64,000 bases of DNA from Lacibacter luteus (GTDB lineage: Bacteria; Bacteroidota; Bacteroidia; Chitinophagales; Chitinophagaceae): NCBI RefSeq assembly GCF_004118265.1, contig NZ_SDHW01000001.1:1426001-1490000 (forward strand), given 5' to 3'. The translations under genes were made by a program, and so were the position numbers. Positions 1 through 11,201 of this stretch are shown one piece after another. The notes beneath the pieces were generated by a model. That model worked only from the letters and a program-made list of their open reading frames with translations, ran no database searches and was not told the DNA's origin. Positions within the stretch are counted from its first letter, which is position 1; every line of letters starts with the position of its first letter.

Positions 1-1250
1 TTCGGGAAAGCTTTAATAGAAATATTACCGGCAGCCTTACGTACTACTGCTACATTACTGTATTTATAAGAACCATCAACATCAATCATTTTTAAACGAT
101 AGAAATAAACACGCTGTGTCATTGCTGCATCAGTATGTGCATAGCTTAATTCTGAAGCGCTGTTACCGGCTGCAGCCTTTGTTGCAATCTTTGTAAAGTT
201 TGCACCATCAGTACTTCTTTCAATTTCAAACTCTTTTGAATCTGCTTCAGTGTATGTTTTCCATGTTAATGCCACATCATTCCCGCTTAAAGCAGCCTTC
301 AGATTAACACCTGAAACAGGCAATGGACTTTCTGGTTGTGTTGGCAATGTAAAGCTTACATTAAAACGATCGCCATTATAAACGCTATTTGCGTAAGATG
401 AATTTGAAGTCCAAACCTGGCCAGCTACCATACCTCTTAGATAGAGACGGAAGGTTACGCTAAAAACATTCACACCGTTAATTTTAAAGCTACCTGTACC
501 TGCGTAGTTACCGCCTTCAGGAGTACGTCCGTTCTGCACATAGTCGGTTTGATAATCGAAGCTGTTATAAATTTTCTTAGTAGCCGCATCAAGTTGTGTG
601 CGGCTGGTACCCGACAAACGTTGCAATGTATAATCAGCATTTTCAAGTTCCATATCAACAGCAAAAGGAAGTGTTGGGTATGGTGGCTCATTGATACTTA
701 AAAATCCACCTAAACCTGTTACATGAATGATAGGATTAGCTACAGGACGAGAAAATGTAAATGTTACTTTACCCATATAGTAACGGCCATTTGTAGTACC
801 GCTAATGCCCTCTGCGCTGGCGAACATATTGAAAGCATAGTTATTAAATGTACTTAAGCCTGTGCCAATAGTTGTTTCGAGTGCAGAATAATACGAGCCA
901 ACGGGAGAACCAACATTTGCCATTTGCACAAATACTGATGCTGGAGTTGGAATTTTATCACTATTGTTATTGCTGATGCCGAACATCAAACCTTTATCAT
1001 CAAAACCTGTAAGACCGCCAGCATTGTTACCAAACTGTTGATCGCTATATGCAGCAGTTACAGATAATGCACCTGTATTAGGGTTGGCGCCAGTTGAAGT
1101 TTTCATTGCAAAAGGGCCAACAGTGTAAGCAGGTACGGCCGGGCTGCCTGAAAATGCCGTATTGTAAAAGCCTACGAATTGTTGCGCTTTAACGAAAGTG
1201 GCACTTGAAATTAATAATGCCAGCGTGAAAATTTTTAAAAGTGGTTTCAT
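1..1250 (-). CDS. secreted protein with probable type IX (type A) sorting domain, C-terminus cut by window edge
   Basis: The reading frame opens with ATG at 1250 and stays open to base 1, giving 416 codons and no stop, so the 3' end lies outside the window. The N-terminus is a signal peptide (MKPLLKIFTLALL then a small-residue cleavage region ending VKAQ). The middle is not recognised. The last third has the Bacteroidota pattern FEIERSTDGANF ... YFYRLKMIDVDG, a fibronectin-like stretch that usually precedes a type A sorting domain. The final visible residues, SIKAFP, match the start of the usual FPNP motif, so secretion by the type IX system is inferred. It lies 50 bases downstream of the giant repeat protein on the same strand and may be cotranscribed with it. 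Confidence 0.8.
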   Translation of the reverse strand, partial: MKPLLKIFTLALLISSATFVKAQQFVGFYNTAFSGSPAVPAYTVGPFAMKTSTGANPNTGALSVTAAYSDQQFGNNAGGLTGFDDKGLMFGISNNNSDKIPTPASVFVQMANVGSPVGSYYSALETTIGTGLSTFNNYAFNMFASAEGISGTTNGRYYMGKVTFTFSRPVANPIIHVTGLGGFLSINEPPYPTLPFAVDMELENADYTLQRLSGTSRTQLDAATKKIYNSFDYQTDYVQNGRTPEGGNYAGTGSFKINGVNVFSVTFRLYLRGMVAGQVWTSNSSYANSVYNGDRFNVSFTLPTQPESPLPVSGVNLKAALSGNDVALTWKTYTEADSKEFEIERSTDGANFTKIATKAAAGNSASELSYAHTDAAMTQRVYFYRLKMIDVDGSYKYSNVAVVRKAAGNISIKAFP

Positions 1251-1300
1251 CTTTTTTGTTTTAGTTGTTAATGTTGATTCTGGTTTCTCGCTGGATATTT

Positions 1301-4300
1301 TTAATCAACTACGATAAGTACAACACGCTTGATAGCGAAGTTTACCTCGATAATATTTTGATTGGTTGTATTAATGATGCTTGATTTGCCATCGATCGTA
1401 CCGTCATTACCTGCTGCTGTTCCTATTGTTTCGCCTGTTGAGCGGAAAGAAGCCGGCAATACTGATGTTACAGGAGCTTGTGATCCTACGGCAGGATTAG
1501 CAGTTGTAATAAGCACACGATACGTACTGTACGTTAACACATTAAAGCTGAACGTTCCTGCGCCAGGTTGTCCGTAACCGGGAACCGGTTGTACAGCAAC
1601 AACAGTATTTGTAAGCGGATCATATAACACTGCATTTATTCCTGAAGGGATAACTGATGTTCCGTTTACAAATCCATCACTCATACCATTGTCATCGTAA
1701 AATACATGGCCGCTGAGTACGATTGGTGTTTGTTGAATGAAACCAGCATCTACAGTTGCGTTATTTTGTCCGGAGATGAGTGTAATTCCATTAACTGCCC
1801 CACTAACAGGATCGCTGTCTTTTGTATCATCTGCACCTGCATTTGAAGTTGCAGTTACATAACCGGCAGGTGTAACAAACGATACATTATATGTACCTGG
1901 TAACAAGCTGCTGAAGCTATAAGAGCCGTCTGCTTCTGTACTAACAGTAAGATTTACTGCTGCACCTGTTGCATCTGTACCTGTAAGGTTTACAGTTGCG
2001 CCTGCAATACCAGGCTCACCTGCATCCTGAATACCGTTTGCATTTAAATCGTTCCAAACAAAATCTCCAATACTTGCCGGTTTGTAATAACCTGCATCTA
2101 CAGTAAAGTTTGTTTGACCTGCTGTAAGCGTTACATTAGAAACAGAACCGCTAATTACATCGCTGTCTTTTGTATCATCTGCAACTTGGTTTGCTGTAGT
2201 TTCAATATAACCAAGTGGCTTATCGAAACTTACACTGTAAGAACCGGGAGCAAGATTGCTGAAGAGGTACGTACCTGTTGCATCTGTTATAACAGAAGTT
2301 GTAGAACCACCAGGGTAAGTTAATGTAACCGTTACACCTGCAATACCAGGTTCGCCTGCGTCTTGTTTACCATTTGCATTAAGATCGTCCCAAACTAAAT
2401 CTCCAATTGAGCCTGTGCCTTTAAGACCAAAGTCTAAAGTAAGGTTACCATTGTTTCCATCACCGTCTGTAACAGGTTCGCTGTTTGTAATTAAGGTGAT
2501 GTAGTTGCTGGTAATTTCGGTTCCGATAATGGTGATACCGTTGTTATCTGTATTGTTATCGTTATTTGGTAACAAGCTACTTAAAGTAGTAAATGCCATT
2601 GCATAACCAGATGGAGCTGTAATACCAACGATATAGTTGCCAGGTGTTAACCCTGAGAAACTGTACAATCCATTTGCATCTGTTGTTGTTGATGCAATTG
2701 CAGCTGCATCAGGTATATTGTTTGCATCAGCATCAACGTATAATTTAACGCTTACACCTGCAATACCTGTTTCATCTGCATCCTGGAAGCCATTGTTATT
2801 TTTATCGTACCAAACGTAGTTACCTACTTTCAATTGGTTCGACTGGAAACCGGCATCAACAGTATTATCATTTTCATCTGCATTCAACACCACACCTGTT
2901 ACAGTGCCGCTAACCGGATCGCTGTCTTTTGTATCATCTGCACCTGCATTTGCAGCCGAGGCAACAAAGCCAGTTGGTGTTGCAAACACTACGTTATAAG
3001 TACCGGGTAACAAGTTGCTGAATTGATAGAAGCCGCTTGCATTGGTAGTTGTTGTTTCAAGCACAGTTCCGCCAGCTGTAGTAAGTGTAACCGTTACACC
3101 TGCAATGCCAGGTTCGCCTGCAGTTTGAATACCATCGCCATTTAAGTCGTTCCATACAAAATCACCAATTGAAGCTGTACCTCTTAAACCAAAGTCTAAG
3201 GTTAAGTTACCATTTGAACCATCACCATCTGTTGTTGGTTCACCTGCTGTTGTTAAAGTAATGTAATTGCTTCTTACTTCACCGGCAGCTGTTGTAACGC
3301 CGTTGTTATCTGTATTGATATCGTTGTTAGGAGTTGTAGACGATACGCTTGAAGGAGCATAACCTGCAGGTAATACTACACCGGCAATGTAATTACCCGG
3401 AGTTAAACCACTGAAGTTGTAAATACCACTTGCATTTGTAGTTGTAGTTGCAACTGCTGCACCATCAGCTACATTATCGCCATTAGCATCTTTGTAAAGA
3501 TTTACGGTTACAGCTGCAATACCAAGCTCGCCTGCATCCTGTACACCATCATTATCCTTATCGTACCAAACAAAATTTCCAAGTGTCAATTGATTGCTTA
3601 CAAAACCCGCATCAATAGTGGTATTTGTTTGACCTGCTGTTAATACGATGCCTGCAACAGTTCCACTAACAGGATCGCTGTCTTTAGCATCATCTGCGCC
3701 TTGGTTTGCAGGAGCTGCAATATAACCGGAAGGTGTAGTGAAGCTTACACTGTATGTACCAGGTGCCAGGTTTGTAAATTGGTACGCACCATTAGCATCG
3801 GTAGTTGTTGTTGCAGTTGCACCACCGGGATAAGTTAATGTAACCGTTACAGCACTTAAACCAGGTTCGCCTGCATTTTGGATACCATCGCCATTCAAAT
3901 CATTCCAAACAAAATCACCAATTGAACCAGTACCTTTTAAACCAAAATCTAAAGTAAGGTTACCGTTTGAGCCATCACCATCTGTAGTAGGCTCTGACGC
4001 AGTGATTAATGTGATGTAGTTACTTCTTACTTCACCTGAAGTTGTTGTAACACCGTTATTATCGGTATTAACATCGTTATTAGGAGTTGATGAAGATACA
4101 CTTGATGCTGCGTAGCCAGCAGGCAACACCACACCTGCAATATAGTTGCCCGGTGTTAAACCTGTAAAGCTATAGATACCATTTGCATCAGTTGTTGTTG
4201 TTTGCAAAGCAGCACCATCTGCAATGTTATCGAGATTTGCATCAGCATACAGTTTAACAGTAGCACCTGCAATACCAGGTTCACCTGCATCCTGCACACC

Positions 4301-7300
4301 ATTATTATTTCTATCGTACCAAACAAAGTTTCCAAGGTTTAATCCATTCGATTGGAAACCGGCATCAATTGTAGTATTTGTTTGTCCGGCGGTTAAAGTA
4401 ATACCGCTAACTACACCACTTACCGGATCGCTGTCTTTTGTATCATCAGCACCTGCATTAGATGGCGATGCAATTGAACCATTTGGTGTTGCAAAAGCTA
4501 CAGAATAAGTACCCGGAGCAAGATTTGCAAACAAGTACGCACCTGAACCATCTGTTGTTGTAGTTACAGTAGTTCCATCAGGATAAGTTAATGTAACCGT
4601 TACACCACTTAAACCAGGTTCGCCTGTATTTTGAATACCATTACCATTTAAATCGTTCCAAACATAATCACCTATTGATGCAGTACCTCTTAAACCAAAA
4701 TCCAAAGTAAGGTTACCATTTGCATCATCACCATCAGTAGTTGGTTCACCCGCAGTACTTAAAGTAATATAGTTACTTCTTACTTCGCCAGAAGCTGTGG
4801 TTACACCATTGTTATCTGTATTTACATCGTTGTTAGGAGTTGCTGACGAAACAGCCGAAGCCGCATAACCCGAAGGCAATACAACGCCAACAATATAATT
4901 GCCCGCTGTTAAACCTGTAAAGCTATACAGGCCGCTTGCATTCGTTGTTGTTGTAGCAACTGCAGCACCATCAGCAATATTATCGCCATTAGCATCTTTG
5001 TACAGATTTACGGTTACGCCAGCAATACCAGGTTCACCTGCATCCTGTACACCATCATTATCTTTATCGTACCAAACAAAATTTCCGAGTACCAATTGAT
5101 TATTTACAAATCCGGCATCGATAGTTGTATTATTCTGACCGGCAGTTAATACAATACCGCTAACAGTTCCGCTAACAGGATCGCTGTCTTTAGCATCATC
5201 TGCACCTTGATTTGCAGAACCGGCAATATAGCCTGAAGGTGTGCTGAAGCTTATGCTGTAAGTACCGGGAGGAAGATTGTTAAACTGGTATGCACCGTTT
5301 GCATCGGTAGTTGCAGTTACAGTTGTACCACCCGGGTAAGTTAATGTAACAGTTACACCGCTTAAGCCCGGCTCGCCTGCATCCTGAATACCGTTTGCAT
5401 TTAAATCGTTCCAAACAAAATCACCAATTGAACCAGTACCGGTAAACCCAAAATCGTAAGTGTTATTGAAATTACCAGACTCTTGTGGTTCGCTTCCTGC
5501 AGATAATGTAACAGCATTACCACGTATTTCACCACTGATCAATGTATTGTTTCCATTATCATCAAGATCTACGTTGTTATCAGGATCAACACCGGTAAGA
5601 GTGCTGCTTCTGTAACCTGCAGGTACCACTACACCTACAATGTAATTACCGGCTGTAAGATTACTAAAACGGTAAAACCCGTTTGCATCTGTTGTTGTAG
5701 TTTGCAATGCTGCACCGTCTGCAATGTTGTCGTTATTGTTATCTGCATATAACTTAACAGTTACGCCAGCTAAACCTGTTTCACTTCCATCACGGGTACC
5801 ATTATCATTTAAATCAAAGAAAACACGATCACCCAAAGCAAGCGGAGCAGTAGCAGTTAAGCACAATGCATCGAGCTTCATATAGTTACAGGTAATAGCA
5901 CTTTGTACTCTAACCTTTACTGTACCGGCAGGAGCAACAGCTGTAATGCTGTACTGCTCTAACTGACCGAAATATTTATCAACGTCTCTTGTAACAACTA
6001 CATCGTTTTGAGAAATAACTGTGTTAGAAGAGTTATAGAAAATTAAACTCAGTTTAGGACTGCAGGTTAAACCGGCAGTATGAACTCCTGCAAAACCTTT
6101 GAAAACAACTGTAGAACCTGCAGCTACAGCAACATCTTGCCAAACACGTGATGTGCCGCTACTCCATGAATTAAATCCGTTAGCAGCTCCACAGGCAACA
6201 TAACCTGTACCGCTCGATACAGAACCGCCGGATGCAGACCAACCTGTTGTACCATTTTCAAAGCTTCCGTTAATTAACAGATTAGAACTACTGCTTGTGC
6301 AATTACAATCGGGAAGGAACCCAAAATCGTAAGTGATATTACTGTTGCTGTTTGTGTTACCATCTACCAAAGGTTCTGTACCTGCTACAAGTGTAATAGC
6401 CAAACCTCTCGTTTCTGCACCAACTGTAACTTCACCATTATCATCCGAATTGTTATTATCATCAGGATCGCCGCCGTTTACTAAACTGCTCATATAACCG
6501 GCAGGTGTAACAGCACCCACAATGTAATTACCAGGTGCAAGATTTGAGAACATGTAATAACCGTTTGCATCTGTAACTGCTGTTGCAATTGCAGCAGCAT
6601 CGGCTACATTGTCATTGTTATCATCCTTATATAAATACACCGTTAAATTAGGAATACCGTTTTCGTTGGAATTAATTCCATCGTTATTGGTATCGTACCA
6701 AACACGGTTACCTAAAGAAAGCGTTGTAGGGCAATAACCTGCATCTACGTTTGTGATATTTTGATTAGTTGCAAGTGTTATAGTTGAAGTTGCTCCGGTT
6801 GTTTGGCTTGCATCACTATCAACATTGTCATCAAGACCAACATTTTGAGGAGTAACTACCGCACCACTGATTGAAGTTGGAAATACTACTGTATAGTTAC
6901 CAGCAGCTAAGCCGGTAAATAAGTAATTACCACTTGCGTTTGTAGTAGTGGTTGCAATTACTGATCCTAAAGAATTTTTTAATTGAACAGTTACACCGGC
7001 AATACCACTTGTTTCACTTGCATCCTGTAAACCATCACCATCAGCATCAAGCCAAACACGATCACCAATAGAACCACCTGCAGGAGGAGTTAAAGTAACA
7101 CACCACTGATCGGTCTTGATCCAATCGCCATTACCACTAAAACTTACATTCGTGTATTTTGTACCAACCGGAACAGTTCCGCTCCAGGTATATAATTGAG
7201 GGCCAACCGGGCTTGTAGAAAGCACTTTATTTACTTCCACTTTTGAATTTGAAATCCAATTCCAGTTAGCATCAAAGAAGTCGATAGCCACTTGATGATA

Positions 7301-7657
7301 GTAGGAATTGTTGTGTGTACCTGCATACACACTTGCATTAATTTTTGTTCCGGGAGCCAAATCTGTACCAATTGTTTGAGACACCCAATTGCTGGATGTA
7401 TTTGAGATTTGAAAGTCGCCAGATTTTGATCCGCATGCAATTGCTCCGGTACCGGCGTTAAAACTTCCGCCAGACCAGCTCCATCCTGTTGTTCCACTTT
7501 CAAAACTTGGATTAACAACAATATTGCCTGTGCAGGTACATTGTGCATTCGCAACATTTGTACTTACAAACAAAGCAATGGAAAGTGTAAAAAGCAGATG
7601 CAAATTCTTAATAGCGGCACCCATGCAGTTCCGTTTGTAGGGTAAAAATTGCTTCAT
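1301..7657 (-). CDS. giant SdrD_B-like repeat surface protein
   Basis: A 2118-residue exported protein. A hydrophobic signal peptide ends near ANAQ (about residue 39); Met12 (MGAAIKN) is a possible alternative start. Two similar ligand-binding-like modules (NPSFESGTTGWS near residue 48 and NGSFENGTTGWS near residue 465) sit among 13 SdrD_B-type Ig-like modules. From the fourth module on these mostly alternate between type A (SIGDFVWNDLN...QDAGEPG) and type B (LGNFVWYDKDNDG...). Asp/Asn-rich DxDxDG loops in each module suggest calcium binding. The C-terminus ends soon after the last module and shows no recognisable type A or type B sorting domain, which is odd for such a protein. Likely role: rigid surface stalk or adhesin; this is inferred from architecture only. 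Confidence 0.85.
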   Translation of the reverse strand: MKQFLPYKRNCMGAAIKNLHLLFTLSIALFVSTNVANAQCTCTGNIVVNPSFESGTTGWSWSGGSFNAGTGAIACGSKSGDFQISNTSSNWVSQTIGTDLAPGTKINASVYAGTHNNSYYHQVAIDFFDANWNWISNSKVEVNKVLSTSPVGPQLYTWSGTVPVGTKYTNVSFSGNGDWIKTDQWCVTLTPPAGGSIGDRVWLDADGDGLQDASETSGIAGVTVQLKNSLGSVIATTTTNASGNYLFTGLAAGNYTVVFPTSISGAVVTPQNVGLDDNVDSDASQTTGATSTITLATNQNITNVDAGYCPTTLSLGNRVWYDTNNDGINSNENGIPNLTVYLYKDDNNDNVADAAAIATAVTDANGYYMFSNLAPGNYIVGAVTPAGYMSSLVNGGDPDDNNNSDDNGEVTVGAETRGLAITLVAGTEPLVDGNTNSNSNITYDFGFLPDCNCTSSSSNLLINGSFENGTTGWSASGGSVSSGTGYVACGAANGFNSWSSGTSRVWQDVAVAAGSTVVFKGFAGVHTAGLTCSPKLSLIFYNSSNTVISQNDVVVTRDVDKYFGQLEQYSITAVAPAGTVKVRVQSAITCNYMKLDALCLTATAPLALGDRVFFDLNDNGTRDGSETGLAGVTVKLYADNNNDNIADGAALQTTTTDANGFYRFSNLTAGNYIVGVVVPAGYRSSTLTGVDPDNNVDLDDNGNNTLISGEIRGNAVTLSAGSEPQESGNFNNTYDFGFTGTGSIGDFVWNDLNANGIQDAGEPGLSGVTVTLTYPGGTTVTATTDANGAYQFNNLPPGTYSISFSTPSGYIAGSANQGADDAKDSDPVSGTVSGIVLTAGQNNTTIDAGFVNNQLVLGNFVWYDKDNDGVQDAGEPGIAGVTVNLYKDANGDNIADGAAVATTTTNASGLYSFTGLTAGNYIVGVVLPSGYAASAVSSATPNNDVNTDNNGVTTASGEVRSNYITLSTAGEPTTDGDDANGNLTLDFGLRGTASIGDYVWNDLNGNGIQNTGEPGLSGVTVTLTYPDGTTVTTTTDGSGAYLFANLAPGTYSVAFATPNGSIASPSNAGADDTKDSDPVSGVVSGITLTAGQTNTTIDAGFQSNGLNLGNFVWYDRNNNGVQDAGEPGIAGATVKLYADANLDNIADGAALQTTTTDANGIYSFTGLTPGNYIAGVVLPAGYAASSVSSSTPNNDVNTDNNGVTTTSGEVRSNYITLITASEPTTDGDGSNGNLTLDFGLKGTGSIGDFVWNDLNGDGIQNAGEPGLSAVTVTLTYPGGATATTTTDANGAYQFTNLAPGTYSVSFTTPSGYIAAPANQGADDAKDSDPVSGTVAGIVLTAGQTNTTIDAGFVSNQLTLGNFVWYDKDNDGVQDAGELGIAAVTVNLYKDANGDNVADGAAVATTTTNASGIYNFSGLTPGNYIAGVVLPAGYAPSSVSSTTPNNDINTDNNGVTTAAGEVRSNYITLTTAGEPTTDGDGSNGNLTLDFGLRGTASIGDFVWNDLNGDGIQTAGEPGIAGVTVTLTTAGGTVLETTTTNASGFYQFSNLLPGTYNVVFATPTGFVASAANAGADDTKDSDPVSGTVTGVVLNADENDNTVDAGFQSNQLKVGNYVWYDKNNNGFQDADETGIAGVSVKLYVDADANNIPDAAAIASTTTDANGLYSFSGLTPGNYIVGITAPSGYAMAFTTLSSLLPNNDNNTDNNGITIIGTEITSNYITLITNSEPVTDGDGNNGNLTLDFGLKGTGSIGDLVWDDLNANGKQDAGEPGIAGVTVTLTYPGGSTTSVITDATGTYLFSNLAPGSYSVSFDKPLGYIETTANQVADDTKDSDVISGSVSNVTLTAGQTNFTVDAGYYKPASIGDFVWNDLNANGIQDAGEPGIAGATVNLTGTDATGAAVNLTVSTEADGSYSFSSLLPGTYNVSFVTPAGYVTATSNAGADDTKDSDPVSGAVNGITLISGQNNATVDAGFIQQTPIVLSGHVFYDDNGMSDGFVNGTSVIPSGINAVLYDPLTNTVVAVQPVPGYGQPGAGTFSFNVLTYSTYRVLITTANPAVGSQAPVTSVLPASFRSTGETIGTAAGNDGTIDGKSSIINTTNQNIIEVNFAIKRVVLIVVD

Positions 7658-8163
7658 GTTTTCGTAATTTGATTACTAATAGAGTTTACGGATTTACAAT
7701 AGGATACCTGGGCTGTTTAATAGAAACAACTCTGATTTTAATAATCACAAAGGAATCCTTACGGCAATTCTCATTACAAAATTTGCCGGCAAAATCACCT
7801 GTGTTTACTACGGTTAAAAAGAAAGGATAATCACTTCTGCGTAACAGAAGATATACTTGCTTTTTTTACGATAAGTGCTATTATGAAAGCATAGGGTGGA
7901 TATTCGAAGGATAAATACGGATCTGATTATTTAGAACACGAAGCTATTTAAACTTGTAAATAATACTAGCAAAAACACTTATTTTTTTAAAAAATCGGGT
8001 AAAACTACGCTAACATATGTCGTTGATTTACTACATGTTAACCGCAATTATTTCGGTTCACACTTCTTGTTTAAATACGAAAGAGCAGCGTTCTGTTTTT
8101 CTTAAACAAAAAAAAAGCCTGAATGCATAATGCATTCAGGCTTTGAAAATGAACCTCTATTTT
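7658..8163. other. intergenic region between repeat protein and clpC
   Basis: About 500 AT-rich bases with no credible coding frame. It must hold the promoter of the repeat-protein gene (minus strand), but I find no clear TAnnTTTG box. A weak hairpin (CTTCTG-cgtaa-CAGAAG) lies at 7834-7850. The right end carries the clpC terminator. Confidence 0.5.
8107..8142 (-). terminator. rho-independent terminator of clpC
   Basis: Perfect inverted repeat with 13-base arms (AGCCTGAATGCAT, 8116-8128 and 8130-8142) followed on the minus strand by a run of nine to ten T. It lies just downstream of the clpC stop codon. Confidence 0.9.
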
Positions 8164-10704
8164 TTAGTTATTGTCTGAGGACTTTACCGATTTTTTACTC
8201 TTCTCTTTGAAGGAAAACTTGATCAATTGTTTCTCCTTATCCAGATCGGCAATAACAACATCTCCTTCTTTAATATTCATGTTAAGAATTTCTTCTGCTA
8301 AAGGATCTTCGAGATATTTTTGAATAGCTCTATGCAACGGGCGTGCACCAAACTGCGAATCATATCCTTTGTCTGCAACAAATTCTTTTGCTTCGGTTGT
8401 AAGTTCAAGTGAGAATCCAAGATTTTTCAACCGTACACTTACTCCTTTCATCAGAATGTCGATAATGCGGAAGATATTTTCTTTTGTAAGTGAATTAAAG
8501 ATCATCACATCATCTATACGATTGAGAAACTCAGGAGAGAATGTTTTCTTCAACGCCTTTTCAATAACCGCTTTGCTGTTCTCTTCTGCATTCTGAATAC
8601 GTGTTGCAGTTGCAAAACCTACACCTTCGCCAAAATCTTTCAACTGGCGAACACCAATATTTGAGGTCATGATGATGAGTGTATTCTTGAAATCTACTTT
8701 ACGACCAAGACCGTCGGTAAGTTGTCCGTCGTCTAAAACCTGCAACAGAATATTATAAATATCCGGATGTGCTTTTTCAATTTCATCGAGCAATACTACA
8801 GAGTATGGCTTACGACGAACACGTTCTGTTAACTGGCCGCCTTCTTCGTAACCAACATAGCCGGGAGGTGCACCAATTAAACGGCTCACTGTAAATTTCT
8901 CCATATACTCACTCATGTCAATGCGGATCAATGCATCTTCACTATCGAACATATAGCGGGCTAAAGCTCTTGCCAATTCTGTTTTACCAACACCGGTAGG
9001 TCCAAGGAAGATGAATGTGCCAATCGGCTTCTTCGGATCTTTTAAACCAACACGATTACGCTGTATAGCTTTTACCACTTTGCTAATGGCTTCATCCTGA
9101 CCAATAACTGCACCTTGCAGATCATCTGCCATTTTACGCAGCTTCTCTGTTTCGGCCTGCACCATGCGCTTAACAGGAATTCCCGTCATCATACTCACCA
9201 CCTCAGCAATAGCTTCTTCGTCTATAGGATAACGCTTATGCTTGCTCTCTTCTTCCCATTTCGCCTTTGCTTTTTCCAATTCTTCACCCAAACGCTTTTC
9301 TGTATCTCGTAACGAAGCGGCTTCTTCAAAACGCTGGCTTTTTACCACTTTGTTCTTTTCCTGCTTAATGTCTTCAATCTTTTTCTCCAGGTCAAGTATT
9401 TCCTGTGGTACATTAATATTTTTCAGATGAACACGTGCACCCACTTCATCCAACACATCAATTGCTTTGTCGGGCAATAAACGATCGGTCATATAACGAT
9501 CGCTAAGCTTCACACATGCATTGATGGCTTCATCATTGTATGCAACATTGTGAAACTCTTCATACTTCGGTTTGATGTTGTGAAGTATCTGAATTGTTTC
9601 ATCAATACTTGGCGGATCAACAATTACTTTCTGGAAACGACGGTCTAATGCACCATCCTTTTCAATGTACATTCTGTATTCATCAAGTGTTGAGGCGCCA
9701 ATACATTGCAACTCTCCTCTTGATAAAGCCGGTTTGAAAATATTGGAAGCATCAAGCGAACCGCTTGCGCCGCCAGCCCCAACAATTGTATGAATTTCAT
9801 CGATGAAAAGAATTACATCTCTGTTCTTCTCGAGTTCATTCATGATTGCTTTCATACGTTCTTCAAACTGACCACGATATTTTGTGCCAGCCACTAAAGC
9901 TGCAAGATCAAGCGACACAACACGCTTATCGTATAACACACGTGAAACTTTGCGTTGCACAATGCGTAATGCCAACCCTTCAACAATGGCGGTTTTACCA
10001 ACACCAGGTTCGCCAATTAAAATAGGATTGTTCTTTTTACGGCGTGATAAGATCTGCGATACACGTTCAATTTCATCTTCACGACCAACGATAGGATCTA
10101 ATGCACCATTCTCTGCCAAACGTGTAATATCTCTGCCGAAATTGTCAAGTACAGGCGTTTTACTTTTTGCACCTGCCGGTTGTTTTGAACGAGATTGAGA
10201 GTACTTCGATTTTTCATCGTCAAAATCTTCTTCTCCCGGATCATCGTATTCTGCTCTTGGATCGTTTGATTTTACCATACCTAATTCGTTTCTGAAAATA
10301 TCGTAATCAATTTCGAACTGGTTCAAAATCTGCGTTGCGATGTTTTCTTTGTTTTTTAAAATGGAGAGCATCAGGTGTTCTGTTTCAACCTGCGGACTCT
10401 TTAATGCTTTTGCTTCGAGTACAGTAACACGTATTACTTTCTCGGCCTGCTTTGTTAAAGGAAGACTGTTGATGTTTGCGATGTTCTTGCCGGTTTTATC
10501 CTTTACTGCAAGCTCAATTTCCTTTCGCAATTCATATAGATCGACCTGTAGATTTTTTAATACTTTGATGGCAGTGTTTTCTCCTTCCCGTATCATCCCT
10601 AAAACGAGATGCTCGGTACCTATAAAATCATTTCCAAGCCGTAACGCTTCTTCCCTGCTGAACGAAATGATTTCCTTTACCTGTGTTGAAAAATTATGAT
10701 CCAT
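8164..10704 (-). CDS. clpC: ATP-dependent Clp protease ATP-binding subunit ClpC
   Basis: AAA+ unfoldase of the ClpC/ClpA class, 846 residues, the normal size. Order of domains: double Clp N-domain (about 1-145), an acidic linker, first AAA module with Walker A GEPGVGKT near residue 230 and [10 protein letters not shown], a UVR-type coiled coil (about 440-485), second AAA module with Walker A GPTGVGKT near residue 568, and the C-terminal D2 small domain. It feeds unfolded proteins to ClpP in the cytoplasm and usually acts in general proteolysis and stress control. The gene is monocistronic, with its own terminator downstream and a divergent STAS gene upstream. Confidence 0.97.
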   Translation of the reverse strand: MDHNFSTQVKEIISFSREEALRLGNDFIGTEHLVLGMIREGENTAIKVLKNLQVDLYELRKEIELAVKDKTGKNIANINSLPLTKQAEKVIRVTVLEAKALKSPQVETEHLMLSILKNKENIATQILNQFEIDYDIFRNELGMVKSNDPRAEYDDPGEEDFDDEKSKYSQSRSKQPAGAKSKTPVLDNFGRDITRLAENGALDPIVGREDEIERVSQILSRRKKNNPILIGEPGVGKTAIVEGLALRIVQRKVSRVLYDKRVVSLDLAALVAGTKYRGQFEERMKAIMNELEKNRDVILFIDEIHTIVGAGGASGSLDASNIFKPALSRGELQCIGASTLDEYRMYIEKDGALDRRFQKVIVDPPSIDETIQILHNIKPKYEEFHNVAYNDEAINACVKLSDRYMTDRLLPDKAIDVLDEVGARVHLKNINVPQEILDLEKKIEDIKQEKNKVVKSQRFEEAASLRDTEKRLGEELEKAKAKWEEESKHKRYPIDEEAIAEVVSMMTGIPVKRMVQAETEKLRKMADDLQGAVIGQDEAISKVVKAIQRNRVGLKDPKKPIGTFIFLGPTGVGKTELARALARYMFDSEDALIRIDMSEYMEKFTVSRLIGAPPGYVGYEEGGQLTERVRRKPYSVVLLDEIEKAHPDIYNILLQVLDDGQLTDGLGRKVDFKNTLIIMTSNIGVRQLKDFGEGVGFATATRIQNAEENSKAVIEKALKKTFSPEFLNRIDDVMIFNSLTKENIFRIIDILMKGVSVRLKNLGFSLELTTEAKEFVADKGYDSQFGARPLHRAIQKYLEDPLAEEILNMNIKEGDVVIADLDKEKQLIKFSFKEKSKKSVKSSDNN

Positions 10705-10787
10705 AGCGGATATTCGGTTTTTACAATTATAACGAATAATTTTGACTGAAGTTTACGATAAGTTACACACTATCTGTTAATAATACT

Positions 10788-11162
10788 ATGATTGTCAAAA
10801 TTGATACCAAGGAAAAATTCCACGTCATTACACCGGGTGAACCGACCCTTTCGGAAAATATGACAGAAGAATTCAGCCAATTGTTGCTTTCCTGTCGTGA
10901 AAAGGATATAAAGAATGTTGTACTAAGCCTGAAAGAAGTTACAAGTATTGACAGTTCAGTTGCGCAGGCAATTGTAAACTGTCAGCAGGATTTTTACGAC
11001 AATGAAACTTCATTTGTTGTTTGTGAAATGACACCCGATGTTGAGTCGTTTTTTGAAGCGGCCGAATTGCTTGATCTGTTGAATTTTACCCCAACTGAAA
11101 GTGAAGCATGGGACATTGTGCAAATGGAGGAAATTGAGAGAGACCTTTTTGAAGAAGAATAA
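10788..11162 (+). CDS. STAS-domain protein (anti-sigma-factor-antagonist-like)
   Basis: A 124-residue cytoplasmic protein made of a single STAS fold. The segment NVVLSLKEVTSIDSSVAQAI has the usual position of the phosphorylatable serine (SIDSS), which an HPK-type kinase modifies in SpoIIAA-like proteins. The C-terminal tail is strongly acidic (EEIERDLFEEE). No partner kinase or phosphatase is nearby, so the regulated target is unknown. It lies 39 bases upstream of ribonuclease Z on the same strand and is probably cotranscribed with it, a pairing that I believe recurs in Bacteroidota but cannot check here. Confidence 0.8.
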   Translation: MIVKIDTKEKFHVITPGEPTLSENMTEEFSQLLLSCREKDIKNVVLSLKEVTSIDSSVAQAIVNCQQDFYDNETSFVVCEMTPDVESFFEAAELLDLLNFTPTESEAWDIVQMEEIERDLFEEE

Positions 11163-11201
11163 ACTGTATCATTGTTTAAGTAACCTAAACCAACTGAATT
11201 C

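Noticed and set aside
1362-5099. Several plus-strand open frames of 60-94 codons opposite the giant repeat gene
   Set aside because: They recur at the same offset in successive repeats, are antisense to clear repeat modules, and have no signal or family features; they are shadows of the repeated codons.
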